This document shows positions 62,810 through 64,000 of a stretch of DNA of 64,000 bases, piece after piece. The notes under the pieces were generated by a model. That model made no database searches. It worked only from the letters and a program-made list of their open reading frames with translations, and was not told the origin of the DNA. A program made the position numbers and the translations under genes. The DNA is taken from positions 4,795,977 through 4,859,976 of the forward strand of contig JAZGTN010000097.1 of assembly GCA_037783415.1 (NCBI GenBank), written 5' to 3'. This DNA comes from Leptasterias polaris (taxonomy: Eukaryota; Echinodermata; Asteroidea; Forcipulatida; Asteriidae). The stretch's first letter is position 1; every line of letters starts with the position of its first letter.

Positions 62810-62970
62810 TATTGACCCATTGCATGATAGCACAACACACTTACACACACCTATCCTGTTCCCCCATTTTGGGTGTCAAAATAAACACAAAGAAATTTAC
62901 CCCCAAAAATGTGAAAATGGTAGATGCACATTTTGTGGAGGTGCGTTCCGCGTTTGTAAGAGTTCAATAA
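62810..62970 (+). repeat. Dispersed ttgaccc...ttcaata repeat, copy 3
   Basis: It starts ttgacccattgcatgatagc, contains cacctatcctgttcccccat, ataaacacaaagaaatttac and gaggtgcgttccgcgtttgt, and ends aagagttcaataatg. It is collinear with 45665-45825 and 13829-13997. Confidence 0.65.
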
Positions 62971-63096
62971 TGACTCACTAACTACACTGAAACACCTTGT
63001 AATGTTTTGTGTATTTGGTTTTGTGTTTACAGTGTGATTAGAAATGGGAAAAAATACTGTAAATGCTTTAAAGATTGATTAAAAAGAATTATTATA

Positions 63097-63198
63097 AGAA
63101 TACATGTAGGTGGGTATGATACTCCTAGTCCATGGATTGTACTAATTAGAATACATGTAGGTGGGTATGATACTCCTAGTCCATGGATTGTACTAATT
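63097..63198. repeat. 51-bp perfect tandem duplication
   Basis: The unit agaatacatgtaggtgggta, then tgatactcctagtccatgga and ttgtactaatt occurs twice back to back. The exact identity suggests a recent event. Confidence 0.9.
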
Positions 63199-64000
63199 AG
63201 TTGGTTATTTATTAAGTCACATACGAAAAACCAAACGCAGATTTTGTGAACCAGTTCCTCAGTGACGACCCAAAAACAACATGAAATATGACTAATCACA
63301 TAGTTGCCAATCCGTCTCCCCCCCCCCCCCCCCCCCCCCCCCCCGCAACCCAATAAACATGACCGATAAAAAAATATAAAAAACACGACCGTTCACCAGG
63401 GATGCTTCCGTGTTTCCAAAAACTCAATTACTAAAATGCAGATTACGCTTGATTTATGTAAACATGAAATGACATACTCTCAAGCACGTAAATGTATCTT
63501 ACTATTTATGACGGCGGTCGCATTAATGCTCCAGCATTTACAAACCATAGTCCCGCACAAAGTCTACCGAGCATAGAAATGAAAAATGTCCCTCTCCATT
63601 TAAGGAGCGACACTGTAGCACTTTGCGGTGCAAATATACAAACTTGTTTGGCTATAAGTCAGTGACAAATCTGCTGCGAGCAGGGTTTAACTACCTTACA
63701 CATCTGTCAGTTTGCTATCTTTAATACTAGCTCTGGAAAACGGGGGAGGAAAGATGGATTTAAAATGCATCAGTCAAGCTTTTAGTCAGCTCGTGGATTT
63801 TTTCTGCTGATGCGCCCTGAGCGAAGAACGGGATGGAAATCTACAGAGGGAGTTTGCAGCTCCACCTCCTCCCATCTGATGGGCTCCATCCAAGCGGGAT
63901 AAATCTATCTATGATTACACATCATTCAAGGAGGAGTGGAGGTGGATAAATCACAAAAAACAAATTCAAATAAAAATACCCGGCTTGAAGAAGAAAACCC

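Larger units (their letters stand above)
48398..64000 (-). other. Probable upstream KIF26-like intron or 5' flank, no exon seen
   Basis: About 15.6 kb follow the first recognised exon without any segment I can match to the KIF26 N-terminal region. Contents supported: inverted copy of the tRNA-bearing MITE (48586-48720), SINE-like repeat (51295-51490), minisatellite and SINE (55003-55460), an unidentified protein-like open frame (55897-56217) with a partial duplicate, dispersed repeat copy 3, and a 51-bp tandem duplication at 63097-63198. Other stretches are AT-rich with no assignment. Confidence 0.5.

Overview
This window looks like nuclear DNA of an animal. It is AT-rich, intron-dominated and full of short inverted-repeat transposons and tRNA-derived repeats. 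Almost all of the recognisable coding sequence belongs to one gene on the minus strand: a KIF26-type unconventional kinesin, of the family that contains vertebrate KIF26A and KIF26B. Several dispersed repeats resemble families I associate with echinoderm genomes, such as a TTAA-flanked MITE, an element with GGGCCCAATTTCAT ends and a SINE-like repeat with TATATAGCGC. A sea star or a relative is my best guess, but this rests on memory and not on a search.

Layout, left to right. 1-2.3 kb: the last coding exon (853-990) of an unidentified plus-strand gene, with MITEs around it. 2.3-15.05 kb: a direct segmental duplication, copy A at about 2335-8526 and copy B at about 9270-15052. They are separated by a 740-bp junction carrying a scattered 11-bp motif. 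Copy B abuts a small minus-strand terminal exon (15032-15114). Each copy appears to be mostly the 3' untranslated region of that exon and ends just past an AATAAA on the minus strand. 15.1-18.2 kb: repeats. 18.2-48.4 kb: nine consecutive KIF26-like exons whose splice phases all agree, giving 1,947 codons. 48.4-64 kb: more than 15 kb without a recognisable exon, presumably the next upstream intron, because the N-terminal exons are not in the window.

The kinesin exons, in transcript order, encode a polyglutamine-bearing linker, the motor (first strand, P-loop GHSHLGKT, degenerate switch I and switch II, then the microtubule-binding HIPNKDSKLT segment), a 4.36-kb exon for a long serine-rich tail with five EB1-type [ST]xIP motifs, and a small conserved exon with EIKVYEVDDV. 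The degenerate switches fit the known lack of ATPase activity in this family. The [ST]xIP motifs suggest plus-end recruitment through EB proteins.

The most unusual non-coding items are these. The two duplicate copies act as reciprocal empty sites that date two transposon insertions. Intron 7 holds an irregular array of a TTTTCACGAAGAGCCAAAAA motif with two perfect NFI-type palindromes. A 1.15-kb transposon with Harbinger-like ends lies in the intron between the fifth and fourth exons. A 30-bp minisatellite seems to have grown from the tail of a tRNA-derived SINE. I found no bacterial-type features, CRISPR array, rRNA or convincing intact tRNA gene.
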